Positions 15,948-25,100 of a stretch of 47,713 nt of DNA are shown in pieces; position 1 is the first letter of the stretch, and each line of letters begins with the position of its first letter. The DNA is from Lentilactobacillus sp. Marseille-Q4993. Lineage in GTDB: Bacteria > Bacillota > Bacilli > Lactobacillales > Lactobacillaceae. A model generated the notes under the pieces. It saw only the letters and a program-made list of their open reading frames with translations, was not told the origin of the DNA and ran no database searches. A program made the position numbers and the translations under genes. Location: positions 1-47,713 of the forward strand of contig NZ_CATNVB010000017.1 of NCBI RefSeq assembly GCF_951230165.1, written 5' to 3'.

Positions 15948-16964
15948 ATGAAAGCAATTGGGTACGACCAACATCTTCCAATCAACGATGCAAACAGTTT
16001 ATTTGACTTCGAAACAGAAACCCCGAAGACCACGGGGCACGATATCCTAGTAAAAGTTGCCGCGGTTTCAGTTAATCCCGTTGATATTGCAGTCCGGACA
16101 AACAACGAACCCCTAACCGAACCAAAAATAATCGGTTGGGATGCGGTGGGAACCGTTGCGGAAATTGGTGATCAAGTTTCTCTCTTCAAAGTCGGTGATC
16201 GGGTCTTCTACGCTGGCTCGTTTATTCGTCCCGGCAGTAACAGTGAATTCCAGCTTGTCGATGAAAGAATCGTCGCTCAGGCCCCTGCAACTCTCGATGA
16301 CGCTCACGCAGCAGCAATGCCACTAACATCGCTAACTGCATGGGAGGCACTATTTGAGCAGATGGGAATTGACCCGAAGAACCCAACCGCAAACCAAGGT
16401 AAAACCCTGCTTATCAATAACGGAGCTGGCGGTGTTGGTTCAATTGCCACCCAGTTGGCAAAATGGGCCGGTTTAACGGTCATTTCATCAGCATCCAGAC
16501 CAGAAACCATTCAGTGGACTGAAGAACACGGAGCGGACTTTACCGTCGATCATCACAAGTCATTTGTCCCTCAAATTAATAATCTTAACTTTGACAACGT
16601 TGATTATATCCTTGATTTAAAGGGACTCGATCAGCATTGGAATGAATTTGCCGAGCTAATCGCCCCCAGTGGTAAAATCGTTTCGATAACCGGTAACCAA
16701 AAACCACTTGATTTGAGTGTTTTGAAGCGAAAACGAGCAACGTTTGCTTGGGAATGGATGTACACCAAATCATATTACCAAACGGCCGATATGATCAGCC
16801 AGCACAACATCCTCGCCCAAATTGCCACAATGCTGGATAAGGGAACAATTACTAGCACACTGACCAAAACTCTAACGCCCATTAACGCTGAAAATATCCG
16901 CCAGGGACACGCTCTTGTTGAATCTAACAAAATGATTGGTAAAGTTGTGATAACGAACGATTAG
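15948..16964 (+). CDS. Zinc-type alcohol dehydrogenase-like oxidoreductase (MDR, quinone reductase-like)
   Basis: A 338-residue medium-chain dehydrogenase/reductase. The N-terminal GroES-like domain contains VSVNPVDIAVR and GWDAVGTVAEIG; the Rossmann domain has NNGAGGVGSIATQLAKWAG (about residues 157-175). The cysteine and histidine ligands of the catalytic zinc are absent, as in the quinone oxidoreductase/YogA branch, so it is likely an NADPH-dependent carbonyl or quinone reductase despite the usual zinc-binding label. Monocistronic; an AAGGATG motif precedes ATG 15948. Physiological substrate unknown. Confidence 0.87.
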   Translation: MKAIGYDQHLPINDANSLFDFETETPKTTGHDILVKVAAVSVNPVDIAVRTNNEPLTEPKIIGWDAVGTVAEIGDQVSLFKVGDRVFYAGSFIRPGSNSEFQLVDERIVAQAPATLDDAHAAAMPLTSLTAWEALFEQMGIDPKNPTANQGKTLLINNGAGGVGSIATQLAKWAGLTVISSASRPETIQWTEEHGADFTVDHHKSFVPQINNLNFDNVDYILDLKGLDQHWNEFAELIAPSGKIVSITGNQKPLDLSVLKRKRATFAWEWMYTKSYYQTADMISQHNILAQIATMLDKGTITSTLTKTLTPINAENIRQGHALVESNKMIGKVVITND

Positions 16965-16971
16965 TTCCATC

Positions 16972-17000
16972 TTTATAAAATCGTTCATAATTGCTACAAT
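16972..17000 (+). promoter_or_regulatory. Promoter of the deoxyribosyltransferase gene
   Basis: TTTATA (16972-16977) and TACAAT (16995-17000) with a 17-base spacer, 33 bases before the ATG. Confidence 0.5.
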
Positions 17001-17033
17001 AAAATTAACTATTGAATACCAAAGGAGAATATC

Positions 17034-17516
17034 ATGGCTAACTATCAAAACAAAGTTTATCTTGCTTCTCCCTTTTTCTCTGAGGGCCAAAAAAACCGGA
17101 TCAAAGAAGTTGTTTCATTGTTAAAACAGAACCCAACGATCGATTCAGAGGGGATCTTCCTTCCAGAAGAGCACCAATTTGAATCGGAACCATTTGGATC
17201 ATTTAAATGGCAGGACGCTGTTTTTGCCTCAGACATGCGTCAAGTCCACAAGGCAGACGTTGTAGTTGCCATTCTTGATTACCAAATGGAAGAAGGCAAT
17301 CCAGAACCAGATTCAGGAACTATCTTTGAAATCGGGGCTGCCTTCGAAAACAAGACCCCCGTGATCATGGTGCAATTTGAGGCTGGTAACAAGCTGAACT
17401 TAATGTTGGCAAGAAGCTATACTGCATTCTTCAATGGTGAGGAAGACATTCAATCCTTGAAAATTTATGATTTTAACGAATTACAACAGAAGTATACCGA
17501 TAAGGACGTTCTGTAA
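17034..17516 (+). CDS. Nucleoside 2-deoxyribosyltransferase
   Basis: A 160-residue cytoplasmic enzyme that moves the deoxyribosyl group between nucleobases in nucleoside salvage. It matches the lactobacillus NTD fold: YLASPFF near the N-terminus, a strand ADVVVAILD, then PDSGTIFEIGAAFE, in which Glu99 corresponds to the catalytic nucleophile, followed by VIMVQF. Typical length is about 157. AAGGAG precedes ATG 17034. Own promoter upstream and a strong terminator downstream, so probably monocistronic. Confidence 0.9.
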   Translation: MANYQNKVYLASPFFSEGQKNRIKEVVSLLKQNPTIDSEGIFLPEEHQFESEPFGSFKWQDAVFASDMRQVHKADVVVAILDYQMEEGNPEPDSGTIFEIGAAFENKTPVIMVQFEAGNKLNLMLARSYTAFFNGEEDIQSLKIYDFNELQQKYTDKDVL

Positions 17517-17517
17517 T

Positions 17518-17543
17518 AAACCGCAAACCAATTTCTGGTTTGC
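17518..17543. repeat. AACCGCAAACC-type intergenic element, copy E
   Basis: AAACCGCAAACCA, then a palindrome GCAAACCA-ATTTC-TGGTTTGC (17523-17543), just downstream of the deoxyribosyltransferase stop. Confidence 0.5.
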
Positions 17544-17569
17544 ACTTTGCTAAATATGTCGGCACCGCA

Positions 17570-17634
17570 AAAAGCGACAAACTAACCAAATGCTCACAAG
17601 ATCGATGTGAACTAGATTAGTTTGTCGCTTTTTG
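17570..17634. terminator. Bidirectional terminator between convergent genes
   Basis: 17-bp arms 17570-17586 and 17618-17634 (AAAAAGCGACAAACTAA and its complement), with A and T runs at the outer ends. Serves the plus-strand deoxyribosyltransferase and the minus-strand antiporter. Confidence 0.9.
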
Positions 17635-17638
17635 TAGT

Positions 17639-18844
17639 TTAATGGCTAACTGTTTTTTCACTGATTGGCATTTCCATTCGCTCTTTCTGGTTTTCCAACA
17701 ATCCGATTGCGTTCTTAATTAAGAACGGTGCAATAATCGTTGTCATGATGATCACCAATATAATATCTGAGTAGTATGTGGAGGATAATAACCCTGCCGA
17801 AAAACCAATTTGAGCTGTAATCAGACCCATCTCACCTCTTGAAATCATCCCTGATCCCACCAAATAGCTACTCTTAAGCGAATAGCCATTGATGAGTGAT
17901 CCCAAGCCACAACCGAGAACTTTGGTCAGACAAGCGAGAATTGTCAGAATAATCACAAACCCCAACGATTGATTCAAATGGGCAAAGGTCATCTTTAATC
18001 CAATACTGGTAAAGAAAATCGGCACGAAAACCGAGTACCCAATCGCCTCAATATGCTCAGCAATCTTTTTGTGTTCCGTCGTTTGAGCAACAGCAATTCC
18101 ACCAAAGAAGGCCCCAACTGCTCCGCTCAAGCCAAACTTTTCCGCCATCCACGCCATGAATAAGCAGATAACCATGCAGACGATTGTGGGGCTGGCTGCC
18201 ATCAGTAGTTTATCAGCGATACTGGTTAGGTAAGGAACAATCCATTTAATCATGAAGAACGTCGCTATCACGAAAGTTATCTGCCCGGCAAACATCAAAC
18301 CAAACTTCTGCCAGTTATTCTGACCACCAGTACTAGTTCCCATCAATGAAACTAAAATCGATAACAACACAACCCCAATGATATCATCAGCAACCGCCGC
18401 TCCAAGAATTGTCGCCCCTTCCTTTGTGTTTAAGGAATGGTAATCCTTCAGAACCTCAATACTAATTGAAACGGACGTTGCACTAAATACCACCCCGATA
18501 AATAATGCATCAAAATTGTTAAATCCAAATCCAACCGCTGTAAGGCCGATCAAAACAACTGGAACAATTACCCCAACAACCGCAACAATCACCGCTGGTT
18601 TTAAATACTTCTTCAATAGCGTCAAGTCACTCTCGAGCCCGCCAATAAACATCAGAATGATAACCCCGATATTCGAAAACTCGCTTAGAACGGCAGTCTG
18701 ATGGACAATCCCTAATACGGCCGGACCAACAATAATGCCAGCTAGTATTTGACCAATAACTGCGGGAATCTTAAACCGGTTTGCAAGGTGACCTGCTAAC
18801 GTTGACACCACCAGCAGTAGACATAGTATCCCAACAAACTCCAT
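17639..18844 (-). CDS. Na+/H+ antiporter, CPA2 family (NapA-like)
   Basis: A 401-residue membrane protein of about 12-13 helices. The ion-binding aspartate pair Asp153-Asp154 in GAAVADDIIG marks an electrogenic CPA2 Na+/H+ exchanger; FIGGLESD and SATSVSISIEVL are also family motifs. There is no C-terminal TrkA/KTN domain, so this is not a KefB-type K+ system. It starts 20 bases after the brnQ stop, with AAGGGGGTC as ribosome binding site and no terminator between, so it probably shares the brnQ transcript and its T-box control. BrnQ carriers are Na+-coupled, so an exporter restoring the Na+ gradient makes sense there. Confidence 0.9.
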   Translation of the reverse strand: MEFVGILCLLLVVSTLAGHLANRFKIPAVIGQILAGIIVGPAVLGIVHQTAVLSEFSNIGVIILMFIGGLESDLTLLKKYLKPAVIVAVVGVIVPVVLIGLTAVGFGFNNFDALFIGVVFSATSVSISIEVLKDYHSLNTKEGATILGAAVADDIIGVVLLSILVSLMGTSTGGQNNWQKFGLMFAGQITFVIATFFMIKWIVPYLTSIADKLLMAASPTIVCMVICLFMAWMAEKFGLSGAVGAFFGGIAVAQTTEHKKIAEHIEAIGYSVFVPIFFTSIGLKMTFAHLNQSLGFVIILTILACLTKVLGCGLGSLINGYSLKSSYLVGSGMISRGEMGLITAQIGFSAGLLSSTYYSDIILVIIMTTIIAPFLIKNAIGLLENQKERMEMPISEKTVSH

Positions 18845-18863
18845 TTAATGACCCCCTTTTAGC

Positions 18864-20249
18864 TTAGTTATTTTCAATTTCAGACTCAGCAATTTTTTGA
18901 GTACTCTGACTCGTAGCAAAGTGAATAATCAAACCAATTGCTAACCCAATCGCAGCTGGAATAACCCAATCCATTCCAAGACTTGCGCCCGGAATAAATG
19001 AATCTAGTTTTAACAATGCTTGAGCCCATCCGGACTGTGAAATCAAGGCTGGGGCTGAAGCAATCGCATCAAGAATTGCAGGAATGATAGTAAAGATGGT
19101 TGTCCAGATGTATACTCGCCGATTACCGTTAAATAGTGGTGAGGCGATTGAAAGAATAATCAACGTAATTGCTAGTGGGTAAAGGAACATTAACATTGGC
19201 GTTGACCATGCAATAATGGTGTCCAAACCAACGTTCGCAAACGCAAACGAGAACCCGATTGCAGCAATGTTAAATGTTCGGTATGAAATCTTGGGGAATT
19301 TATTATGCAATGCTTCAGAAAACGAAGTAGTTAAACCAACTGAAGTAGTTAAACAAGTCAAAGTAGCCATAATTGCCAAGATAATCTGACCAGTCATTCC
19401 TAGAAAATGATTTGCAATTTGGTTGAAGGCAATTCCACCATCAGCGGAAACATTGAATAACTGCAAACTAGTTGATCCTAACCAAATCAAACCAATGTAA
19501 ATTAATGCTTCAAGGCCAATTCCTAATAATCCAGACTTCATTGTCGTGAGCGAAATATCACGGGGACTATTGATTCCAAGACTCCTAATTGCAGTAACGA
19601 TGGCGATTCCGAATAACAAACCAGCGATACAATCCATAGTATTGTAGCCTTGTAAGAAACCGTTTAAAAATGAACCATGCATATAAGCAGCTTCTGGAGT
19701 TAATTGGCCACTACCTTTGATTGGGGTAGTAAACGCAAACCCAAAGATGATTGCAAGTAATAGTAGGAAAATTGGGTTAAGCAGCTTACCAACGGTATCA
19801 ATAATGTGAGTTGGCTTTCTGGATGCCCAATAAGTAATTCCAAAGAAAATCAGCGAATAGATAAAGAGCCACAATGGTTGGCTAGCTTTATCCAAATGGC
19901 TTGCAAATCCGATTTGAAACGGAACCGTAGCGGTTCTGGGGGTTGCAAACAATGGTCCAAGAGTAGCGCAAACCAGAATCATAAAGAAAGTAGCGTATTT
20001 CTTGCCGATTGGTTTAGCAAGATCATAAATTCCATTACTTCTAGTAACACTAATCGCAATAATAGCTAACAAAGGTAATAACGTACCAGTTAATAAGAAT
20101 CCAAGTGATGCGGTGAACCAGTGGCTACCGGCCATCTGACCCAAATGAATTGGGAAGATAAGATTACCAGCACCAAAGAACATTCCAAACAACATTGATC
20201 CAATAAACAAATAATTTTTAAACGCAATTTTTGATGAATTTGTTTTCAT
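18864..20249 (-). CDS. brnQ: Branched-chain amino-acid:cation symporter BrnQ
   Basis: A 461-residue LIVCS-family carrier with about twelve hydrophobic segments. The start NYLFIGSMLFGMFFGAGNLIFPIHLGQ is the family signature, and PRTATVPFQIGF and NGFLQGYNTMDCIAGLLFG are conserved. It imports Leu, Ile and Val with Na+ or H+. ATG 20249 is eight bases after AGGAG; an in-frame GTG nine bases earlier is too close to it. A T-box leader with a GTA (Val) specifier controls it. Confidence 0.94.
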   Translation of the reverse strand: MKTNSSKIAFKNYLFIGSMLFGMFFGAGNLIFPIHLGQMAGSHWFTASLGFLLTGTLLPLLAIIAISVTRSNGIYDLAKPIGKKYATFFMILVCATLGPLFATPRTATVPFQIGFASHLDKASQPLWLFIYSLIFFGITYWASRKPTHIIDTVGKLLNPIFLLLLAIIFGFAFTTPIKGSGQLTPEAAYMHGSFLNGFLQGYNTMDCIAGLLFGIAIVTAIRSLGINSPRDISLTTMKSGLLGIGLEALIYIGLIWLGSTSLQLFNVSADGGIAFNQIANHFLGMTGQIILAIMATLTCLTTSVGLTTSFSEALHNKFPKISYRTFNIAAIGFSFAFANVGLDTIIAWSTPMLMFLYPLAITLIILSIASPLFNGNRRVYIWTTIFTIIPAILDAIASAPALISQSGWAQALLKLDSFIPGASLGMDWVIPAAIGLAIGLIIHFATSQSTQKIAESEIENN

Positions 20250-20362
20250 ATTTTTCACTCCTCATTTTGTTTCCAACATAACCAGCTATCAATCCTGACT
20301 CGACTGATTCCTCCAGATTTTTGAATAATCATTTTTTACCGTCTCCTTTTTCCATAAAAAAA

Positions 20363-20643
20363 TCCCTTGAAGTCTAAACTTCAAGGGACGACGTGTCGTG
20401 TTACCACCCAAATTCGTGATTCCCTCACGGAAACCACCTCATCATGTACGGCAAAAAGTTTGCGATACACTGACGCTGTAATGGGCGTACCCAACAAACA
20501 CTCGAACTTCGCATTTGTCGCTCGGAGGCTACTTTCTTCTCTAGTTCTCGTAAGCCATTCTCACTTATCTGGCTCTCCCTGAGACTCAAACTAAAGATTA
20601 CTTTCCTCGTCTTAGCAATTTCTAATCTTATGAATTGTCTCTA
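20363..20643 (-). promoter_or_regulatory. T-box riboswitch leader of brnQ, probable Val specifier
   Basis: The core GGGTGGTAACACG lies at 20397-20409 on the minus strand, followed by an 11-bp terminator stem (20363-20373 with 20378-20388) and seven T residues. In Stem I, GAGG/CCTC closes a loop with AGTA on the 5' side and AGAAAGTAG on the 3' side, putting GTA (20530-20532), valine, in the specifier position. Confidence 0.92.
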
Positions 20644-20672
20644 ATAATATTCACTAACGAATCATTTGTCAA
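20644..20672 (-). promoter_or_regulatory. Promoter of brnQ
   Basis: TTGACA (20667-20672) and TATTAT (20644-20649), 17-base spacer. One of the best promoters in the window. Confidence 0.85.
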
Positions 20673-20686
20673 CATTTTTTCTTAAT

Positions 20687-20791
20687 TTATGCAAATAACA
20701 CCGAAAGAATCAAAGTCCCAAAGCCGGCAAATGACACTACCCATCCCGATACTGGCGTCTGTTTAATTTCCGAAATAATTTCACTCATCAT
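20687..20791 (-). CDS. 34-residue single-helix membrane peptide upstream of brnQ
   Basis: MMSEIISEIKQTPVSGWV followed by VSFAGFGTLILSVLFA: a short polar head, then one transmembrane helix. AGAAGGATGG stands before the paired ATG codons, which is as good as most ribosome binding sites here. It ends 15 bases before the brnQ -35 box and lies about 90 bases after phoU on the same strand. It could be a late gene of the pst transcript or a separate unit. No family recognised. Confidence 0.5.
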   Translation of the reverse strand: MMSEIISEIKQTPVSGWVVSFAGFGTLILSVLFA

Positions 20792-20884
20792 TGCCACCAT
20801 CCTTCTTTTTTGATTCACCTAAATGGTATCAAATTAAAGTAAATTATCTATTTCATGATTGTAAACATTCTGTATCGAATCAAA

Positions 20885-21598
20885 TTACCTTTCACCAATA
20901 GTTCCCGATACTATCTCACGTAATAACTTAGGGTCTGATTTACCTGGATTAAGCTCAACGATTTTACCATCAGAACTATAAACTATCCATTCAGCGATGT
21001 TGACAATATGATCCCCGATTCTTTCGAGCAACTTAATCACTAGCAGGTAACTAGAACTTGCCTTGGCTACCTTCGGATTCTGTTTTAATGCCTGGATAAT
21101 TTTTTCCCGAATCTCCAAATATAGTTGATCAACGATAATGTCATCCTTAGCAACTTCACCAGCTTTATCGGCATCCGTTTCCGAATACGCATCGAGAACC
21201 CCACCCAGCATCTCTCGGATTTTGTTGGTCATCAAAGCAATTTCCTTTTCGACTTCAGGAACCCGCTCTTCACCCTTTTCCAAAATAGTTTCCCTGGCAA
21301 TTCCAACGGCATGGTCGCCAATTCTTTCCAAATCAGAGCTGGCTTTAAGGATACTAATGATGACCCGAAAATCAGTAGCAACTGGTTGCTGAAGAGCAAT
21401 AAGCTCAAGGGCCTGTTTTTCTAGGTTCATTTCCTCACTATCTGTGTTGTTGTCATTAGTAATAACTTCCTTTGCCACGACCTTATCGTGATTGATAAAT
21501 GCTGTGGTGGCATTATAAATTTGCTCGTTAACGTTGATCCCCATCTCAGAAAACCGAACGTGAAGTCGCTTCAATTCATCAACAAATAACTTTCTCAT
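20885..21598 (-). CDS. phoU: Phosphate signalling protein PhoU
   Basis: A 237-residue all-helical protein with the two PhoU repeats: ALELIALQQPVATDFRVIISILKASSDLERIGDHA and its C-terminal counterpart SSYLLVIKLLERIGDHIVNIAEW, each with the metal-binding E/D-x-x-x-D pattern. It couples Pst transport to phosphate signalling. Last gene of pstSCAB1B2-phoU, with AGGAGAAGG before the ATG. No histidine kinase partner is encoded nearby. Confidence 0.95.
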   Translation of the reverse strand: MRKLFVDELKRLHVRFSEMGINVNEQIYNATTAFINHDKVVAKEVITNDNNTDSEEMNLEKQALELIALQQPVATDFRVIISILKASSDLERIGDHAVGIARETILEKGEERVPEVEKEIALMTNKIREMLGGVLDAYSETDADKAGEVAKDDIIVDQLYLEIREKIIQALKQNPKVAKASSSYLLVIKLLERIGDHIVNIAEWIVYSSDGKIVELNPGKSDPKLLREIVSGTIGER

Positions 21599-21609
21599 AT
21601 TGCCTTCTC

Positions 21610-22368
21610 CTATCCAAACTTACCGTTAAGATAATCACTAGTTTCTTCTTTTTCGGGCTTGATGAACATTTGCTTGGTTTGCGAATATTCAATTAGGTTT
21701 CCGTTTAAAAGAAATGCAGTGCGGTCCGAAATTCTTGCTGCTTGTTGCATATTATGGGTCACAATTACGATAGTATAATCCTTACGAATTGCCATTAAGG
21801 TTTCTTCAATCTTTGAGCTAGAGATTGGGTCTAGGGCACTGGTTGGCTCATCAAGGAGAATGACCTCTGGGTGAACTGCCAAAACTCTAGCTACGCAAAC
21901 TCGTTGTTGTTGGCCACCAGATAATTCAAGGGCGTTCTTATTTAGGTCATCCTTTACCTCATCCCAAATGGCCGCTTGCTTCAAGCTTTCCTCAACCCGC
22001 TGATCAATTTCGTCCTTGCTAAATTTTCGATCAGTTCGCAAACCATATGCCACGTTTTCATAGATGCTAAACGGAAATGGGTTAGGCTGTTGAAAAACCA
22101 TTCCAACCCGTTTACGGAGATCAACGACATCCACTTTAGGAGCGTAAATATCCTCTCCTTGGAGCTTGATACTACCGGTAACTGTCGTATTAGGCATTAA
22201 GTCATTCATTCGGTTAAGGCACCGCAAATAGGTCGATTTACCACAACCAGACGGTCCAATTAGCGCAGTAATTTGCTTCTCATGGATATCAATATGAACC
22301 CCGTGGATAGCTTCCTTTTCGCCGTAATAAACTCTGACGCCATCACTCGTAATTATTTTATCAGTCAT
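21610..22368 (-). CDS. pstB: Phosphate ABC transporter ATPase, second copy
   Basis: A 252-residue PstB. Walker [10 protein letters not shown] is at 38-46, followed by [15 protein letters not shown]; the Q-loop is [19 protein letters not shown], the signature LSGGQQQR, and Walker [16 protein letters not shown] 22368 is chosen because AGGAG lies 7 bases upstream and it follows the first pstB stop by ten bases. Tandem pstB copies are usual in Firmicutes. Confidence 0.94.
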   Translation of the reverse strand: MTDKIITSDGVRVYYGEKEAIHGVHIDIHEKQITALIGPSGCGKSTYLRCLNRMNDLMPNTTVTGSIKLQGEDIYAPKVDVVDLRKRVGMVFQQPNPFPFSIYENVAYGLRTDRKFSKDEIDQRVEESLKQAAIWDEVKDDLNKNALELSGGQQQRVCVARVLAVHPEVILLDEPTSALDPISSSKIEETLMAIRKDYTIVIVTHNMQQAARISDRTAFLLNGNLIEYSQTKQMFIKPEKEETSDYLNGKFG

Positions 22369-22378
22369 CGTCAGTCTC

Positions 22379-23173
22379 CTAACCAAAGTTACCGGAGATA
22401 TAGTCCTCGGTGGCTTTTATCTTGGGATTTGTAAAAATATTGTTGGTCTTGTCATACTCTAAAACGTGCCCCATGTGAAAGAAAGCAGTATAGTCAGCGA
22501 TTCGACTAGCTTGTTGCATATTGTGAGTTACGATAATGATCGTGTACTTTTCCCGAAGATTTTGAAGGGTCTCCTCGATTTTGGCGGTCGAAATTGGATC
22601 AAGGGCACTAGCTGGTTCATCTAGTAACAGTACATCTGGTTGCATAGCTACTGACCGCGCAATACACAGTCGCTGCGCCTGGCCTCCAGATAAGGCAAGG
22701 GCACTCTTATCAAGATCATCTTTTACTTCATCCCATAAAGCGGCACTTCTCAGACTACTCTCAACTCGTTCAGCTAAAATTTCTTTGTCCTTGATGCCAT
22801 GCTCCTTAAGTGCAAAAGTAATGTTTTCTCGAATCGATTTGGCAAACGGGTTTGGCCGCTGAAACACCATACTAATGTGTTTTCTAACCTCATAAACGTT
22901 GATACTCTTTTGATTAATATCAGTATCCTGATAAATAATCTTCCCCTTAACGGTGGAGATTCTATCATTCATTCGGTTAAGACACCTTAGGTAAGTTGAC
23001 TTACCAGAACCAGATGCTCCAATCAACGCAGTAATTCTATTTTTCGGAAACTGCAAACTTGCATCAAACATTGCGTGGTTTGCGCCATAAAATACCTGCA
23101 AGTTTTCGGTTTCCATCGCTAGTTTGCGACTTAATTTAAGAATGTTGGTTTCTTCAAACGAGTATTTTTCCAT
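22379..23173 (-). CDS. pstB: Phosphate ABC transporter ATPase, first copy
   Basis: A 264-residue PstB with Walker [10 protein letters not shown], a Q-loop in [16 protein letters not shown], the signature LSGGQAQR and Walker [13 protein letters not shown]. The paralogue differs from the second copy mainly at the N-terminus, where it carries an extra segment of about 15 residues. ATG 23173 follows GAGGTAATCAAA, six bases after pstA; longer in-frame extensions overlap pstA. Confidence 0.93.
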   Translation of the reverse strand: MEKYSFEETNILKLSRKLAMETENLQVFYGANHAMFDASLQFPKNRITALIGASGSGKSTYLRCLNRMNDRISTVKGKIIYQDTDINQKSINVYEVRKHISMVFQRPNPFAKSIRENITFALKEHGIKDKEILAERVESSLRSAALWDEVKDDLDKSALALSGGQAQRLCIARSVAMQPDVLLLDEPASALDPISTAKIEETLQNLREKYTIIIVTHNMQQASRIADYTAFFHMGHVLEYDKTNNIFTNPKIKATEDYISGNFG

Positions 23174-23178
23174 TTTGA

Positions 23179-24069
23179 TTACCTCGTCGCCGTCATCCGA
23201 CGGTAGATTCTCTTTCCGGCCCACCGGGCTAAAATATTAAACAGCAAAATAACAATTATCAGAACTGCTGACGCCCCAGCTGAAATAGATAGAGCGTCCG
23301 GGGTAACTCCCTCAGTATTAACTTTCCAGATATGCACAGCCAATGTTTCCGCGGGCCTCATCGGATTTAAAAAGCTGTCACTAGCCATGGGATTAAAGTT
23401 GGCGTAGTCAACGGTTGGTGCACTCTGACCAGCCGTATATATTAAAGCTGCCGCCTCACCGAACACCCGTCCCGCGCTTAGGATGATCCCAGTAATAATT
23501 CCCGGCAGTGCTGCCGGTAAAATAATTCTAGTTATCGTTCTCCAGTTAGAAAGGCCAAGGGATAGGCCAGCATCCCTTTGTAAATCGGAAACTGAAGCCA
23601 ATGATTCCTCAATATTTCTAGTTAGCAATGGTAGGTTGAAGAAGGTCAACGCAATCGCCCCGGCTAAAATCGAAAACCCAAGGTTGAATTTAATAACAAA
23701 TAGCAAATACCCAAACAAACCAACGACTACCGACGGGAGGGAACTAAGAACTTCGATTGCTGTCCGAATGGTGCTGGTAATCCAGTTCTGTTTAGCATAT
23801 TCTGCCAGATAGATTCCTGAGCCCAATGCAAACGGAAACGAGATGATCAGCGTCAAAACCAAAAGATACAGGGAGTTGAATAACTGATCACGAATTCCTC
23901 CGCCAGCTTTAAATGATTGAGCTGGCTGCGTTAAAAAGTTAAATGAGATATGCGGAATTCCCACTACCAAAATATAGCCAAGGATAGCTACCAGGATCAA
24001 TATTACGATCCCAACAAAGGAGTAGATAACTCCCGTTGCGACTTTGTCACTCTGCTTTGCATTAATCAT
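23179..24069 (-). CDS. pstA: Phosphate ABC transporter permease PstA
   Basis: A 296-residue permease with about six helices. Conserved parts are GGGIRDQLFNSLYLL, GIYLAEYAKQNW, the EAA-like loop DAGLSLGLSNWRTITRIILPAALPGI, and the end region around GRVFGEAAALIYTAGQ. Its ATG overlaps the pstC stop (ATGA). Partner of PstC in the membrane channel. Confidence 0.95.
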   Translation of the reverse strand: MINAKQSDKVATGVIYSFVGIVILILVAILGYILVVGIPHISFNFLTQPAQSFKAGGGIRDQLFNSLYLLVLTLIISFPFALGSGIYLAEYAKQNWITSTIRTAIEVLSSLPSVVVGLFGYLLFVIKFNLGFSILAGAIALTFFNLPLLTRNIEESLASVSDLQRDAGLSLGLSNWRTITRIILPAALPGIITGIILSAGRVFGEAAALIYTAGQSAPTVDYANFNPMASDSFLNPMRPAETLAVHIWKVNTEGVTPDALSISAGASAVLIIVILLFNILARWAGKRIYRRMTATR

Positions 24070-25034
24070 TTGATCCTCCCTCGCTTCCCAATCAATCGAA
24101 CAACAATATTAAATACTAATGACATCAATAACAGGACTAAGGCCAACGACCACAAAGCGTTATTTGGCAGAGTTCCCATCGTGGTATTCCCAATTTCAGT
24201 AGTTAACTGACTGGTCAAAGTTGAAGCTGGCGAAATCAAGCCCTTCGGCATAATGACCGCATTACCAATTACCATCTGAACAGCCAACGCTTCACCAAAC
24301 GCCCGGGCCATCCCAAAGATGACCGCAGTGATAATTCCCGGCGTTGCCGCCCGTAATACTACCTTATAAATCGTCTGCCAGCGGGTTGCCCCAAGTGCCA
24401 GCGATGCTGATCGGTAATAGAGCGGAACTGCTTTGATACTATCAACACATAGCGATGCAACTGTCGGCAAGATCATTACAAACAAAACGATGGTTCCTGC
24501 CAAAATACCGAATCCAGTTCCACCCGCAAACTTTCGTATAACGGGAACTACAATCGTCAACCCAATAAATCCATAGACAACGGATGGAATTCCAACCAGC
24601 AACTCGATTACCGGCTGCAAAATCTTCGACCCTTTTTGAGGGGCAATTTCCGTCATAAAAACGGCAACCGCAATCGCAAACGGCGCAGCAACTAAGGCTG
24701 CAAGCACAGTGACGCTAAATGACGTTACGATCATTGGCAAGGCCCCGATTTGAGGGTGACCATGCGAGTCCAACATTCCCGGATTCCAATTTTTCTTGGT
24801 TAAAAAGTCAAGTAGACTAGCATGATTAGTGGTAAAAGTAGCTACTCCCTTAGTAGCAATAAAATATAGAATCGACAGAACTAGTAAACTTACCATCCCA
24901 ATGCATAAATAGCTGATTGCTTTGCCCATCATATCTTGATGAGTCGCCTTAGTAGGTCTGGTTAAACTATCCTTGATTGATTCCGTCTGCCCTGGTTGAG
25001 TCATCTTAGTCAAATTTGTTTTGATGTCATCCAT
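24066..25034 (-). CDS. pstC: Phosphate ABC transporter permease PstC
   Basis: A 322-residue permease with a hydrophilic N-terminal extension of about 35 residues, then about six helices. The EAA loop is SLALGATRWQTIYKVVLRAATPGI, followed by the motif ARAFGEALAVQMVIGNA typical of PstC. It is preceded by AGGAGGATAAG and separated from pstS by a terminator-like hairpin that should lower its expression relative to pstS. Confidence 0.95.
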   Translation of the reverse strand: MDDIKTNLTKMTQPGQTESIKDSLTRPTKATHQDMMGKAISYLCIGMVSLLVLSILYFIATKGVATFTTNHASLLDFLTKKNWNPGMLDSHGHPQIGALPMIVTSFSVTVLAALVAAPFAIAVAVFMTEIAPQKGSKILQPVIELLVGIPSVVYGFIGLTIVVPVIRKFAGGTGFGILAGTIVLFVMILPTVASLCVDSIKAVPLYYRSASLALGATRWQTIYKVVLRAATPGIITAVIFGMARAFGEALAVQMVIGNAVIMPKGLISPASTLTSQLTTEIGNTTMGTLPNNALWSLALVLLLMSLVFNIVVRLIGKRGRIK

Positions 25035-25048
25035 TCTTATCCTCCTAC

Positions 25049-25092
25049 AAAAAAAGCTTTATTCGTCAGTTAAACCAGTCCGAACAAAGCCT
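25049..25092 (-). terminator. Intercistronic hairpin between pstS and pstC
   Basis: AGCTTTATTCG (25055-25065) pairs, with G-U pairs, with 25081-25092; seven T residues follow on the minus strand. Likely a partial terminator that makes pstS mRNA more abundant than the rest, as is common for binding-protein operons. Confidence 0.65.
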
Positions 25093-25100
25093 TTCACCGA

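Noticed and set aside
15484-15974. Long minus-strand frames of about 98-117 residues
   Set aside because: Antisense to the epimerase gene, with no ribosome binding site or family resemblance.
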